Below are positions 44,625 through 57,029 of a DNA stretch of 64,000 bases, piece after piece (position 1 is the first letter of the stretch; every line of letters starts with the position of its first letter). Source of the stretch: Sympetrum striolatum. Lineage: Eukaryota > Arthropoda > Insecta > Odonata > Libellulidae. The stretch lies in NCBI GenBank assembly GCA_947579665.1, contig OX388352.1, positions 74,128,113 to 74,192,112 on the forward strand. The letters run 5' to 3'. The translations under genes and the position numbers were made by a program. Below the pieces are notes generated by a model. That model did not search any database. It saw nothing but the letters and a program-made list of their open reading frames with translations, and was not told where the DNA came from.

Positions 44625-47600
44625 TTAAAATTTGTCCGCCTTTGCTATTAATCTCTGTGTTCGAGGGATTAATTGCTCCGCATAGGAAATGATTTTTAAC
44701 CTGTAAATTTTACTATCCTTTCGATTCTATCTTCTTTCACCCCATTCCCACACCCCATTTTTATGGAAGGCCAGTAATTAATTTGGTTTCTCAGTGATAA
44801 ATTGATGAGATTTTGGAAAAGAATCGAAATAATTGTTTCTATAGAGATATGGACAGTTCCAATCGCGTTTACAAATTTATAATATTAACTCCCTTTCGCC
44901 GTGGGGAAAATTTAGCACAATTGGCAACGGCCAGGAAATTCGTCGAGTGCTCCATTAACTGGAGAACAACCCGTATCATTCCCCCGCGGCCATTCGAGTC
45001 CTACAACTCTTTGAAAAATAAAACAAAATATCCTTTGTTTCGAAGTAGATGACTTCCTGCCTAAGATTGTCGACTCTGACAGCAGTTTCGGTGAATGTGG
45101 AGTGATTGACGCATTTGGAATGCTGTTTCTCATACATCTTGCGTAACCGGGCGGGATTCTTTCTCCGCATTAAAAGGTGGTTATCCGATTATCTCGCTAT
45201 TTACGTCTTGGATGCGAGTGGAGATCTCTTTGGTATCATAGTAGAAACAATTATCAGGGCGCGTTTCATACCCAGATATAAATAACTAAGTTTATCTCTG
45301 GCTTTTCAAATGGAACTGGAGTTCCGCCTAAATTCTTTCCGGCTGTTTTAGCGATAAAAAGTCCGTAAAACCTAAGTGTCGGTAGCACGATGGTCTTTTT
45401 ATTACTCATTCGATTATCTCAGGCCTAAAGATTTTTTTATAAGTTTAATGGTTTAGAAACACTTTCTCATTTTGAAATGGCGCATGAAGAGGCGTATCGA
45501 CTGTAATTTTTCGAGCCTCTTGTGCCATTTTTAAAAAGGGCACATAAAATCAAGCCTCCAAGAAAACCGTTAATTTTCTCTTTTTCGGTAATGCCATGCT
45601 CCCAGAAATTGGTCAGCCAAGTGTTCTATATTTAAGTATCGGTCTTATTTAAAAGTCTATATTTACCATTTTACAAGTAGCATGACGGAGAACTTTATAC
45701 GTGCAACTGATTTTTTCTTCGGCCCGAAAGATGGCCGTCCTCTTATTGCTTTGACTTATGTTCCTGGTGTTTCTCTTTCATTTGACCTTCACATATGTTC
45801 TAGTAATCAATTACTGTCTTTGGTAGTCTCTTACGTTTGTATTCTGTAATTTTTCCATTATTATTATTGTCTTGTGCTGCCTCTGCCGTTGAATGTTCTA
45901 CTTATAAAAAAATCGAAGAAGAAATAAATTTTTTACTTTCTACAGAATTTAAAGCAAAAGTTTTATTTTTTCTTCGATCTTTTAAATGAAATTCCACCAT
46001 ATTTCACGTAGTAGTTAAAATTTTATTCTACTTATAATTCCTTCCTTTATTTGTGCTGCCTTTAACCCGTGTAACTTATTTTCCATATTTCTATCGAGGG
46101 AGGTCAGACTTCAGAAGTTCAACATTCTGAACCGGCGAGAATTGTTGAGATAGCCAGTATTTTATAAAATATTTTTGTACTTTTCGTATTTTTCTATTCA
46201 AGCTTAAGAAAATGGTGCCGCTTATCATTGCAAAGTGTTTATTTTATTCTTTATATCGAGATCGAATGAAATGCCCTCCCCTAAATATTTAAAGTATCTG
46301 ACCTGTCTTATGATTCTCTAGCATTAATTGATTTCAATTCCTAGTTTTTTCTTATTTATTTTCTTCGTTCTTCTGGAACCATATCGTTGTAGTGAGATAA
46401 TTTATTTAAATCGTTTCGTAATTTAATATTATAGCGTCTGTTAAGTTTTCGTATTTCCATTCTTTTATCAGCTAATTTATATGAATATATTGAGTAAAGC
46501 AAAAGTATTGACGAGTAATTAAGTAGAATCATCTGACTCGTAGGTGATCCCCCAAAGCAAATCTAGGCTCTTTTAAAAATATTTCATGAAATTTGGAGGA
46601 TTTATAATCGACTTATTCTTAGAGGAGTTGCTTTTGCAAATGTTAACTGCTAAGACACCTCCCAGAGTTACCCTAAGTTCGGTACAAAAGTCTCCCGAAA
46701 GAAATACATCTCGGAAAATTGGGAGATTTTTTCAAAACAGTTTTAGAAATGATTGATGATTTTCACATGGTTTGGCGATCATAGGTTTGGGTAATGTATA
46801 TAAAAATTATATTTACCTACAAATATGTCCCTGAGTTCTATTGTAGGTCCTAGGTGTCCTTCAGTTACATATGCATTGGAAATTTAGTATGGGAACTGAT
46901 TAAGGTAATTATTACCAATGATATGTTGTGGGATTTCGGAGGCTATCTGTTAAGATTTGCCCTGTGACTCCTGATAACTTCTTGACTCCTTGCATTCGTT
47001 TTCGTGCCCTCGGAGGGCTTCTGGGATCTGTTTAAGTGACTCAATGAGGGAAAGTGTGGTCATCCGGGGGGCTCTAAGTCCTTTTCAATACTGCCCTTGG
47101 TCCTCCTTAGTCCCCTTGTTAATTTACTTGTTGGCCCATTTCCAAAGCCCCTAAGTGAGGGCTCTTAAAAATATTTTTATTCCATGTTAGTATCCTTTGA
47201 ACGAACATCTTAGCAGATAAACTGTTCGAGTCTTTTTTTGCGCTATTTGGAAACGAATATTAATGATTTTCATGGAAGACCAATTTTTTCATTGGAATGA
47301 ATGCCTTTCCTTGTACCATGATAAGCTCGAACACTTCGATACTCGAAACTTCAATAAGCCGATCCCTTCAATTTATTTCCCAATATCTTTCACTTTTAAT
47401 TAACATTCTAATGGCCGTAGTGAAAGGATAGATGGAGTGGGGTGTGAATATTGCAGTAAATCTTTATTATTATTATGATATTCCCCAGAGACTTAGTTGT
47501 AGATGAACCAAATCAGCTGCTCCTTTCAGAAATGTATCGATGCATTGCTCCAAAATCTGTTTATTGTATACTTTCCTATATTCGTTAAATCTTTCTCTCC

Positions 47601-49560
47601 TGACTCAGGAACGAAATATTATGTTTTATATTTTAAAAATACATAAATGAAATTCAGTCAATATTGCGGTAGAACAAGCTCTGTTTTATTATTAACAGGC
47701 GGGCCTCGTATTTCGCGGCTTTTCGGGGAAATTCATAGAGTTTGGAATTTAAAATTATTAATAATGTCCTATCATATAATTAAAATTATTCAACAGACAG
47801 TAATTGTGTTTTCTTTAATTTATGTGATATAAAGGGTGTAAATTGCGAAAAAAAGTTTGGGGAGTCGATTCTGGTATTTCAGATGGTCCATGGTGAGGCA
47901 CCTTTTCAAAAATACAAATCAAAATATTTAATTCAGAAGAAACTATTATGTTGATCATTTTATTTCCGAGATATACAAGTTTATAGTCGAAACGTGGATA
48001 CTTCAAACTGACTCACTCTACTACATCAGTATATCCACCGGAAAAGTCAGAGCGCCTGATTAAGTGTATGTACCTTCATTTCAAGAATACATTCTTTTCT
48101 ACCTTTAAATGCTTGATTTTGATTTTTTTCGTTTCATTCGGGAAATAGGGAGTTAGCAAGGAAAGCGAATTAAACTAATGGGAACGATATCCGATTTTGA
48201 ATTTCGAGCGTTTAATTAATATAATGTAAGTAATGGCAATTAAGGGTCTAGAGGTCAGCAGATAGAGGTCTATCCCTATCTGCTCAAACTTTTTATATAT
48301 TGCGGTATGCGCGATAGCGAGGAGATATTGAAACGCGGGGTCTATAAGCAATAAAGAACTGGATTGGAGCTTTGTGGTTAATTATTCTCATTGATAAAAT
48401 GGATTTTATAGAATTTTTTTCAGTATTGGTTTACTCTTCTCATCTTTAGCAATTACGATATGCGTTGCAGTTGATAGCCTTTGCTTGTATCTTCACCCTC
48501 GGCTTTTAGGAAGCGCTCAATTTTGAGAAATGCGGACGTTTGATAAAAATTCTTAACTCTTGATGCCTTTTAACTATTTTTAAGACTGCCAACGGCGAAT
48601 GAAGCATCTCGGAGGGTGGAAGCTTTTTACGCTATTACTGTGATTTGTAATCAAGGGCCGTAATCATCTTCCTCGATGGTACAAACATTGTAGGAGTATT
48701 CTCTATTTGTTTGCATCCGTCTACTACTTCACCATTTACAGCACCGTGGTGACCACCTTTTCCATGCATTAAACAGATACTGACACTGCCATTTCAATTC
48801 GAAACCACCTTAGGCTCTGCTCGGAGCAATATCTATTGTAGAAAAGGTGAATTAAAAGCATTTTCAAATGTAATGGAAAATGGAAGATTTTTTGAACCGC
48901 AAAATTAAAAGAAACATGTGATCATTCGTATTTTTGAAAGCTGCATGTTGATGAAAGAGGGGGAAAATTGTGGCTTCATGGAGAATAATTATTACTGGTA
49001 TTCAGTAAAAAAATTGAAATTCAAAATCAAGCCATCGTTCACTGTTACATAATTAAAAAAATACAGAAAATGTAGACCTGTAATCCCTGTATGGTTCTGC
49101 AATTTATATCAAGTATAATTAACGTAGCCTCTCTTAGGCACAGAATAATTTACACAGAAGAAATTGTTTGGATTCTTATGGCATTTAGAATATCAAAAAA
49201 ATTTCCCGGCATAGTTGTTCATAGGGTCTCGGAAGTTCACGAGAAAAACGAGACGCTCTCAACTGCATTCCGAAAAAGCCTCAGCGTCATTCACTTCTAT
49301 CTCACAAGGAGCATCTTGAAACGCTTACGACACGACCCGGAAACCAAGCATATATTTATTTATAAAATTTCAGAACTCATAAAACCGCTGTCACTCTATC
49401 TTGACTCGCAATACTTATCGTATTGTTACGTTTATATAAGAAGTTTTGTTGCGAAATATCATCTAAAATGCTTTAAAGAGTACATCATTTCGAGTACGTC
49501 ATTTTAGAATACACATCAGCATCCCTACTGTTGAAAGCTCTCATTCAAGCTAAGCTCTCC
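44625..49560. other. Unassigned AT-rich stretch
   Basis: No protein family, RNA gene or bounded repeat was recognised. The 138-codon frame at 49,091-49,507 (MVLQFISSIINVASLRHRII ...) has no motif I can name; a chance frame is possible. A 9-base-arm hairpin, AGCAGATAG/CTATCTGCT, is at about 48,258-48,286. Confidence 0.5.
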
Positions 49561-49931
49561 TTAGGATTCATTTTTACGACGGAGTGGTCACAGACGAAGC
49601 TATAGGCCGAATCGCTCATTGGCCCCGCTCATTCTCCATTTAGACATGTCGTGACCTCACTTTTGGGAGAGCACGATGGCAGTTCTCCCATCAAGTATTT
49701 CTTTCATCATTTTGGGTACGGGTCCCCTCTTTGGGAGGCGTATGTGCGGAGAGAGTGCTCCGAATTTAGAGGAACATTTATGTTTGGAACAAGTGAAGTA
49801 TTAGAGCCTCCTTTTGTTTTACTGCCATTTGCTGTAAAGTAAGTAATGTAAAGACAGCAAATGTGATCGACAGTATTTAAGTTGGAACTTTACAGAGTAT
49901 AACACTGTCGAGGGCCGTAGAAAAAGCTGTC

Positions 49932-49979
49932 ACGGGCCGGATCCGACCCGCGGGCCATAGTTTCGGGACCCCTTATTTG
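49932..49979. mobile_element. hAT transposon end (fragment)
   Basis: ACGGGCCGGATCCGACCCGC then GGGCCATAGTTTCGGGACCC CTT. Its reverse complement begins GGGGTCCCGAAACTATGGCC, the typical terminus of hAT elements. The other end was not located. Confidence 0.6.
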
Positions 49980-52440
49980 TAGGCTTTCCCAGAGGTTTTG
50001 TAAAAATTTTATTTCACTAAATCTTATTCACGTATGCTTTTTGTTTGACATTGAATAGCAGCGTGATATTTGAATTATCAAGTCTATAAATGAAAGAGTT
50101 AAAATTCTTTTCCTACCCAAATACTTGGCGCTCTATTTTTTTTTAATCTCTCCGGTTATACTTGTCAAATACAGTGAGGCTCTAGAGTAGATTACGAATG
50201 TTTATTGGTAAGGCCAAGAATTATGAGGAAATAAAGTGATTGTCTGGGGACGGGAGTTCAGATATGCGGTAAACCAATGCTTGAGTTGTTAACTCGGTTA
50301 ATGACGAAGGCATCAAGATCAACCTTATTTCCTCTTGGGATAAGAGAAGAAACTAAAAGTGTTTTCCTTAGTATTTAATATTTGATTCCGGGCTATTACG
50401 GCAAAAACGTAATATTTCCACAGAAATTGACGAAAACAAGCTGTTTTAGTAATTCAGTTGGATCTAGAAGTAAGATCTAAATTTAAGAATTCATATAAGC
50501 TATTTTGGCTATGAAATTAAGGTATATCGGAAGTAACATAGATATTGCTTGAAATTTTTCCCTTAGCTCTTCAAGTATTAATTTTCTTAATTTCACTATA
50601 TGTTCCTGTATGACCAATTTAATTAAATTCATTTGTCGGTACTTACTTTTATTAAAGGAAGCGAGAGGACCACGAATATTAAAATATTTCGAACCCTAAT
50701 TTAATAATCAGGGTAACAATTCCATTGTATTTAACAATTCTCTTTGAATAGAAATGTTCTCGTTTATGTCGCAAGATGGAAGGTCGTATTTAAGTACTGA
50801 GAAAGACCATCATGCTGTGAAGACCTGAATTCATTATCAGTATACCGTGGATCGTTATCGATACATTGACCCTGAACAACGAGATACAAAGCATCTTTGA
50901 AAAACCTTTCTACGTTTAATCATAAGGCTTTATTGTTTTAATGAATACGAATGTCACCTCAATGACCTGCAGCTATTCTACTTATTTTCAAATTGCAGTG
51001 ATTTGCTAACAGGTTAATCAAGGAAAAATATGATTGATGTACATATTATTAATTTTGTATCGGTTGCACCAAATTGTATCTCTTTGTATCAAATCAGCTA
51101 CCATCCGTAATATTTTCTATGATCTCGTTTACTGCTTTGACACGTTTCGGTTGCTTTTCTCATCCTATAGTTGCTCAAAATATTTTAAAATTCCCATCTG
51201 TTGGCAAACACTAGCTTAGACACAAACACCCACCGTCACTATATAATGTCTTTTTAACCGTTTCTCACTGGAAAGTTCATCGCTGGACTTGATTGAGAGA
51301 AATCTATGTAAATAGAATATCGAATTGAGATTGTCCGCTCATTTTCTACCTTTTCTACGTTGGAACGCAGAATCAATTTTTCTCATATCGAATAAAGAAC
51401 TTTCTTTTTCTGTATTCGACCCTTAAATTCCAGTTTATCTCTTTTGCAATGCTTTTCGTTTGGGTACGCAAAAATTAATAATTATAAAAAGATATTTCTT
51501 TCCTTTTACAAAGGCGAAATACAGAACGTAGCTGTGGCTCTGTTTCTGGAAAATTACTGAGAATTGATAAAAATATTGCGTTAATAATTCTTTTGAATGT
51601 TTTATCAACTACATTTTATAGATAACAGGATAAAAAAATCATGAATTTTGATTGAATAAGCTTTATATGAGAAGAATCGATAAAATTTTAGATAATTCAG
51701 TTGCTTTTCAAGATTATCGAATCCTGTCTTTTTAATGGTGAAGTTCTGTTGTTTCCTTTAAGAAGGTTTTGCTGCTGAAATAAATATCTTTATTGGTTTT
51801 CATCACCCTAATAAGCCTTAGGTGGTAAACTGTTTCTTATTGAGTGGGAACATATCCTGTAAAAAAATTCTATGATATTGTGCTAGTTGTAAATAATGAG
51901 AGACGAGGATCTGTTCGCGTAGAATCGTTCAACGGAGACGTTCCTGCACGAACGTCTGCGTTCAATATTGCTATTGATATCTTGTGTTTGCAAATGAACG
52001 AAGAACTCATTTCCGGTCACGGTCGTGTTTCGAGAGTTTTTCATGAGCGCATGCCCAAACTCGTTCGCCATTGCATCAAGAGACCTTGAAAAACTATTAT
52101 GAAGCGTAGACGTGACATACAAAATAAAGAAAGAGAATAAATATGTAAGGGAGGATATGTAATGAAAATACAGAAATCAGCACTGAGATGTAATGCATTT
52201 TATTCTATCTTTTTTTAGGCCATTCTGTACCCTGACGTTTTTAGTAGATCGACGAACTAGCGAAGGATATTGGTGAGAAACAGTTTTCTTCGGTAGTCCA
52301 GTTGATAAGCAATTAAACCGGCCATTATATTTTATCGGACAGCTCTCGAATTTTTTTTCGTAATTATTGTGCGAGTGGGTATTTATTTTTACATCAATTG
52401 CATTCTCAAATCGCATTTGAAAATAATTAAATGTATTGCT
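49980..52440. other. Unassigned stretch with a CpG-richer patch
   Basis: Mostly AT-rich DNA. At 51,890-52,090 a CpG-richer patch is open in two directions (81 codons on +, 79 on -). It contains an inverted GAGACGTTC...GAACGTCT, but no recognised motif. Not called as a gene. Confidence 0.45.
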
Positions 52441-52444
52441 ACAA

Positions 52445-53025
52445 GCTTATTGCGATCCACAAACGTCATTCCCGCACAGTACGCAAGTTCGGGATTTCCT
52501 CACAATTAACACATAAGAGTTACGTTTAGCAGTTGTTCATATTTTGAAGGGCATATTCAAAATGCGATAAGAAATGCGAATAAAATTCAAACATTAAATG
52601 GTGGAACTCTGAAGGGATTCCCATCGAGAGTCAAAGAAATATCTTATTTTTCTCTTATTTGACCTGGTCGCGAATACTGCTGAGCGTTTTGGGATCTACA
52701 TGAATTAGCTTTAGTCGCGGATTTAGACATCTCCTACGCAGAAGCAGCTCGTTCCATTAGTGGAGATTTCATGTTCGATAGTGCGTAACGACTAGGATAG
52801 AATCCCTCCAGAGTAGAATTCACTCAAGCAGAGAAGATTTTTGAAAAATTCATCAAAAACTTTTTTTACTCAGTTAATGGCATTGTCATCCCAGTTAAAA
52901 GCGAACACGATCTCCTACAGGCATCGACATAGTTTGTAAAAAATCTAGATCTTGGTGTTACAGCACCCCTTGCCGTACGCCAATAGCAGATCGCAGGGTG
53001 TATATTTATTTATTATTTATTCTTA
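52445..53025 (+). mobile_element. LINE 3' fragment, same family as 16,985-17,815, highly decayed
   Basis: Blocks align in order with the 17 kb copy: AACGTCATTCCCGCACAGTA, AGAGTTACGTTTAGCAGTTG, TCGAGAGTCAAAGAAATATC, AAAAGCGAACACGATCTCCT and the tail CACCCCTTGCCGTACGCC ... GCAGGGTGTATATT. Many stops and indels destroy the frame. Confidence 0.85.
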
Positions 53026-54480
53026 AGGGCTACAATTAGGCACCAGGCTAGGTGTTAGTCATTCCTGTGGGGAGAGGGAATAATAAAATAATCTGCATGG
53101 TATTCACCCTATTTGGGTGGAAAACCACCCGAAAATCTCCCGGAAGCAGTACGTATTACATACTATTACAAATTTTACAAAAATATTTCAAAATTAACTG
53201 CAATCATACAATATTTCAAAATTTTCTATTTCAGTATTCGAAAATACAACAATATTACAATATTTTAAAAATCACAACACCAAAATCACGAAGCCCTTTT
53301 AATTTAATTGATGAATACATTGCAAGATGGGATACCGAAATCTTAATCTAAACGTGTTTTGGCCCTCTTTTATTCGTCAAACTCCTTTTCACTTTCAGTG
53401 CTTTCTTGAGATAAGCTTTTTTTCGGACCAACGTCGTCTTTAAACTCTTCTCAACTGAAGATGGAAAAGTAAGCGTCATCTGCTGGAAATTAAATGAAGT
53501 TAATTACCAAAGTAAAGCTCCATTTAAGTGTTTAAACACCTCGAATGCAAATCACTAATCACTGTTTGATTCAGACGTTTGGGGAAACGGGCGGACTAAA
53601 AGCGAGCGCGCAGAATTCTACAAATATCTGCGAGTTTTTCTTTACACCGTTTATTAACATTTTGGACTATTTTTCTAGAAATGGGAATAAATGTTTTCTT
53701 CCTCGGAATGAATATATTTTGACAGATTTAAGAGGAAACGTTGATATTATGCTATTCAGTTCGATGCGAAATGACCCATATAATTCCAACGATTTTCTGA
53801 GCTCACAGCCCAGAATACATCGTAGGACGAATTAAATCTTCGAATCTTAAGTGGAGACTCCAATGGGAATTTGAGGTCATGGGCGATGGAAGTTATTCCC
53901 GTGTCCTCAAAGTTAATCTCGCTATGACTGTGCCAGAAGGCTCACCTAGGGGACAGTGTCTTATCGAGTTTTAGTTTTATTTTATATTTGTTTACATTTA
54001 CATTTTCCATGCTCGAAATTAAAGTCGTTCCCATTTTATAAAAAACTTTGAGAATTTGCTATCGTCAACAACTCTTATACTTTGCTAAAATGAATAATCA
54101 ATTTTAATTTTTAATTTCGGATATACCGTTTAAATAGAAGAATATCCACCGCCAAAGGCTTTAAAAAATACATGGTCATGTATCGCCTACCATTTTGCAT
54201 TTGATTTTCAATGCTTTCAAATAAAACAAGCGAGTGTGTATTTATATGAGCTATACAATTGTTCTCGTTTGCCATTTTCCTATCTAAGAAAACAATTCCA
54301 GAACTTCACCACATATGGGACCACAAGGTGGGTGTAGCCGATTAAGAACATGGGGTGGAAAATGTATTATGACTTTTGTAGAAACATTTAAGGATTGTGG
54401 CTAGAGGGTTTTACCTAAACGATCCTTATTCCGTTACAGCAAAAGAATAATGCTGCTGAATGTCAGGACCATCGTACAAT
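53026..54480. other. Unassigned stretch
   Basis: AT-rich and then moderately mixed DNA. Short frames at 53,052-53,351 and 53,545-53,835 have no recognisable motif. No repeat boundary seen. Confidence 0.45.
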
Positions 54481-54572
54481 TAGTTTAATACCGGGAATCA
54501 TGGTGCAAATAACCTATGCACCATTTTAATTACGACCGGTTTCAAACCATTTCGCTCATCATCAGGCCCTAG
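54480..54572 (-). repeat. Hammerhead-like motif block of Penelope-type repeats
   Basis: The minus strand reads CTGATGA (54,565-54,559), 15 bases, GAAACCGGTCGT (54,543-54,532), AATTAAA, then a perfect hairpin ATGGTGCA...TGCACCAT. CUGAUGA ... GAAA are the invariant core of hammerhead ribozymes, and GAAACCGGTCGT is the form commonly found in arthropod retroelement-associated hammerheads. Stem II in this copy is weak, so it may be decayed. Confidence 0.45.
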
Positions 54573-56020
54573 TACCAAAGAAACCATCCCTTACATATAA
54601 GAAGGGAGGAACATTGGAGCAGCACGATGAATAAGTCAATTATTGGTTTGGGAAGATAGGAGATTGACAATAACACAGCAGGGGGGTAAAAATAACGAAA
54701 GGAGTGTGGAGTGAAACTTAATGTAAGAAAAATTAACGTAATGAGTTCTAAGGAATTTTGTCTCTGTTTTCCTCAAGTTTTCTGCAAGCTTATGAAAGAG
54801 AGTGTTCTGTTACTTCAAATTTCTCAACGAAGAATGAAAAGTAATGCGAAGACGATGATGACTTGATTCGTTGGCTTCATGATATGGAGATTTAGAGCCA
54901 AGTAGGCAAGCAGGTCATACTGAACATTAACACGAAATTCAGTCCTCAGAATTCTGTGTTCATGCCGCTCGCGGTATTATTGTTAACTTTTTTCTGACGA
55001 ATTATTTCATTTTCGTCCATTGAGAGAATGAGCTGAGAGTAATAATAAATGGTGACATGCCGAATGCCCGTGTCGTGTACCTCTTACAATTAGACTATTT
55101 CATGAAGTTTTAAGGACGTTACCGGTGAAAGTTGAGTAGCTCGGCTTTAGAGCAAAAAGATCCATTTTTCGTCTTTACGGAAATGGATTGATACTTTGAA
55201 CCCGTAGAAAGTACTAGTTACTTGGAAATCCTTATAAACCAGAATCTAATCCCTCTCAATATATGGCCCTAGCAACTGCTGCTTCAAATTCTCTCGAGAA
55301 TATCGAACACAATCTAATGGTCGAGTACACATTTTAATACACATTTAATCAATATTTATTATCTTTATTATATTTATTTCTTAATTTTATCAAGGAGCAG
55401 AATTTAAACTCTAAGTATCCATCCGTAGATTAACAGGTCCATATTTGGTATTAAAGAGTTACTTAGAAATGGAAGTATGATCGTATGCGGCAATATCCTT
55501 TTGCAGATAAATATTTTTCTCAACAAAATACTTTATCTGTATAAACTTGAGTCGAAGATTTTCCTTTTCATTTTTCAGTCAAAGGAAACCCAATAATTAA
55601 GAAATAATATCCTGTAGCAACTATTTTAGAGCGAAACGGATTGGTAGAGAGACCAATCAAAACCTCGTCTTTCTAATCACAATGCATCGAAAAGATATGC
55701 CTAGTAAGATTTTAAATAAAGAGACTTATTATAAAATTAACTTTTCTCCCATTTTCTGTGATATTTGAGGCGCACGGAATGGAATTTAGCTTATCAAAAT
55801 ACTAAATAGGCTTGTCAAGTCTATATATTTTTATATTGCAATTTTTACCCTATCATTCCAATACTCCAAGAACTTCAAAATACATTTCATACCATCTTAT
55901 TCCATTTTTAATTATTCTTAAGCTCGTTAACTCGTTGACCATATTTGATCTTGTGAAGGAAAGTCGCTAAGATGTACGTTATTAATAATTTTTACTATTA
56001 GTTATAAATTAGAATTTAAA
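54573..56020. other. Unassigned stretch
   Basis: No coding motif, RNA gene or bounded repeat recognised. AT-rich from about 55,300 onward. Confidence 0.45.
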
Positions 56021-56029
56021 CCCGCTAAA

Positions 56030-56480
56030 GAGAGATTGTACTATGCACTAAATCGAGAAAGCAGCAAAATGAAGATGCCCGCTCTTTCGCAATGTGAAAG
56101 CCACCATTTGAATGAGGATATTTAAAAATGTTCAGCACAACGTTTATGTCGCTCGCTCGCCGTGCCCTCACTGCAAGACAATGAAAGTTGCGAGCCACTG
56201 TTCGCAAATATATCGGAGCCAAAACATCCCCTTCCGGACCTCTTCATTAGTTTCGAAAATTGCCACTTCGTACGCTCAAACACGGGATCGAAAAATTCAG
56301 AAATCTGGAAGCGATACAATGGACTGAACATATTGAACATGGACAATTTAAAGATGAGTCAAGGGGAACTCGTTGCTCTACGCGCGCCTCCGCCCGCTCT
56401 TATTGATTCAGTCTGCGATAGTTTCCCCTCTCTGCCCTCACACACCTTCCTGACTCATTCATGTCATTGGGATTTTTGAT
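56030..56480 (+). other. GC-richer patch with a 105-codon frame of unknown nature
   Basis: The patch is less AT-rich than its surroundings and overlapped by open frames on both strands (plus 56,162-56,479; minus 56,122-56,346). The plus frame reads SLQDNESCEPLFANISEPKH ... and includes a LRAPPPALIDSV segment. I recognise no family. It might be a promoter-proximal or transposon-derived piece; not called as a gene. Confidence 0.2.
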
Positions 56481-56769
56481 GGCTGATTTCGTTACTCTTT
56501 CCAGCATGAGAAATTACATCGTCATCCAGGAAGTTCTACAATCCTATTGCTTATCGTGCTAGAATTTGTGCTTAGCTGCGAAGCCTCCACTTGACATAGT
56601 AAGGTTGACAGCTCAAATTTGATAGTGTATAGTGAATAGCGGTCAACATTACAATGTCAGGAAACACCTTTTTGGGGACTTCTTCAACTTACCATTTTGT
56701 TGCTCTTTCGAATTCGGTCTAGTGGTATAGTAAAATCTATTATAAAATAAATATAATATAGTGAATCAA

Positions 56770-57020
56770 CGAACTGATACACGATTTAGATATGCATTTA
56801 GAGTTACCAACCTGAATATACAAAGATAAAATTAACGAAGAAATTTCTTCATTTTTTTATGTTTTGCGAAATTCTCGAAAACTGTACGTGGTGGACAATT
56901 TTCACAAACACGGCTGAATTTATCGCAAAAGATACAAAATAGAACAAGTACCTAACTTCGGCAATGTTACCTAAACCTGGTCGGCCTGTGTAATCAACCA
57001 ATAATGCATTATAGTCATTA
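56770..57020 (+). repeat. Unclassified dispersed repeat, copy 2
   Basis: AAATTCTCGAAAACTGTACG then TGGTGGACAATTTTCACAAA with CACGGC, matching 19,950-20,000 in the same orientation. Lower-level similarity extends on both sides. Confidence 0.6.
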
Positions 57021-57029
57021 CTGCATGTG

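Noticed and set aside
49091..49507. 138-codon plus-strand frame starting MVLQFISSIINVASLRHRII
   Set aside because: No recognisable motif, no splice or promoter context, and the length is within reach of chance in 64 kb; kept only as a note.
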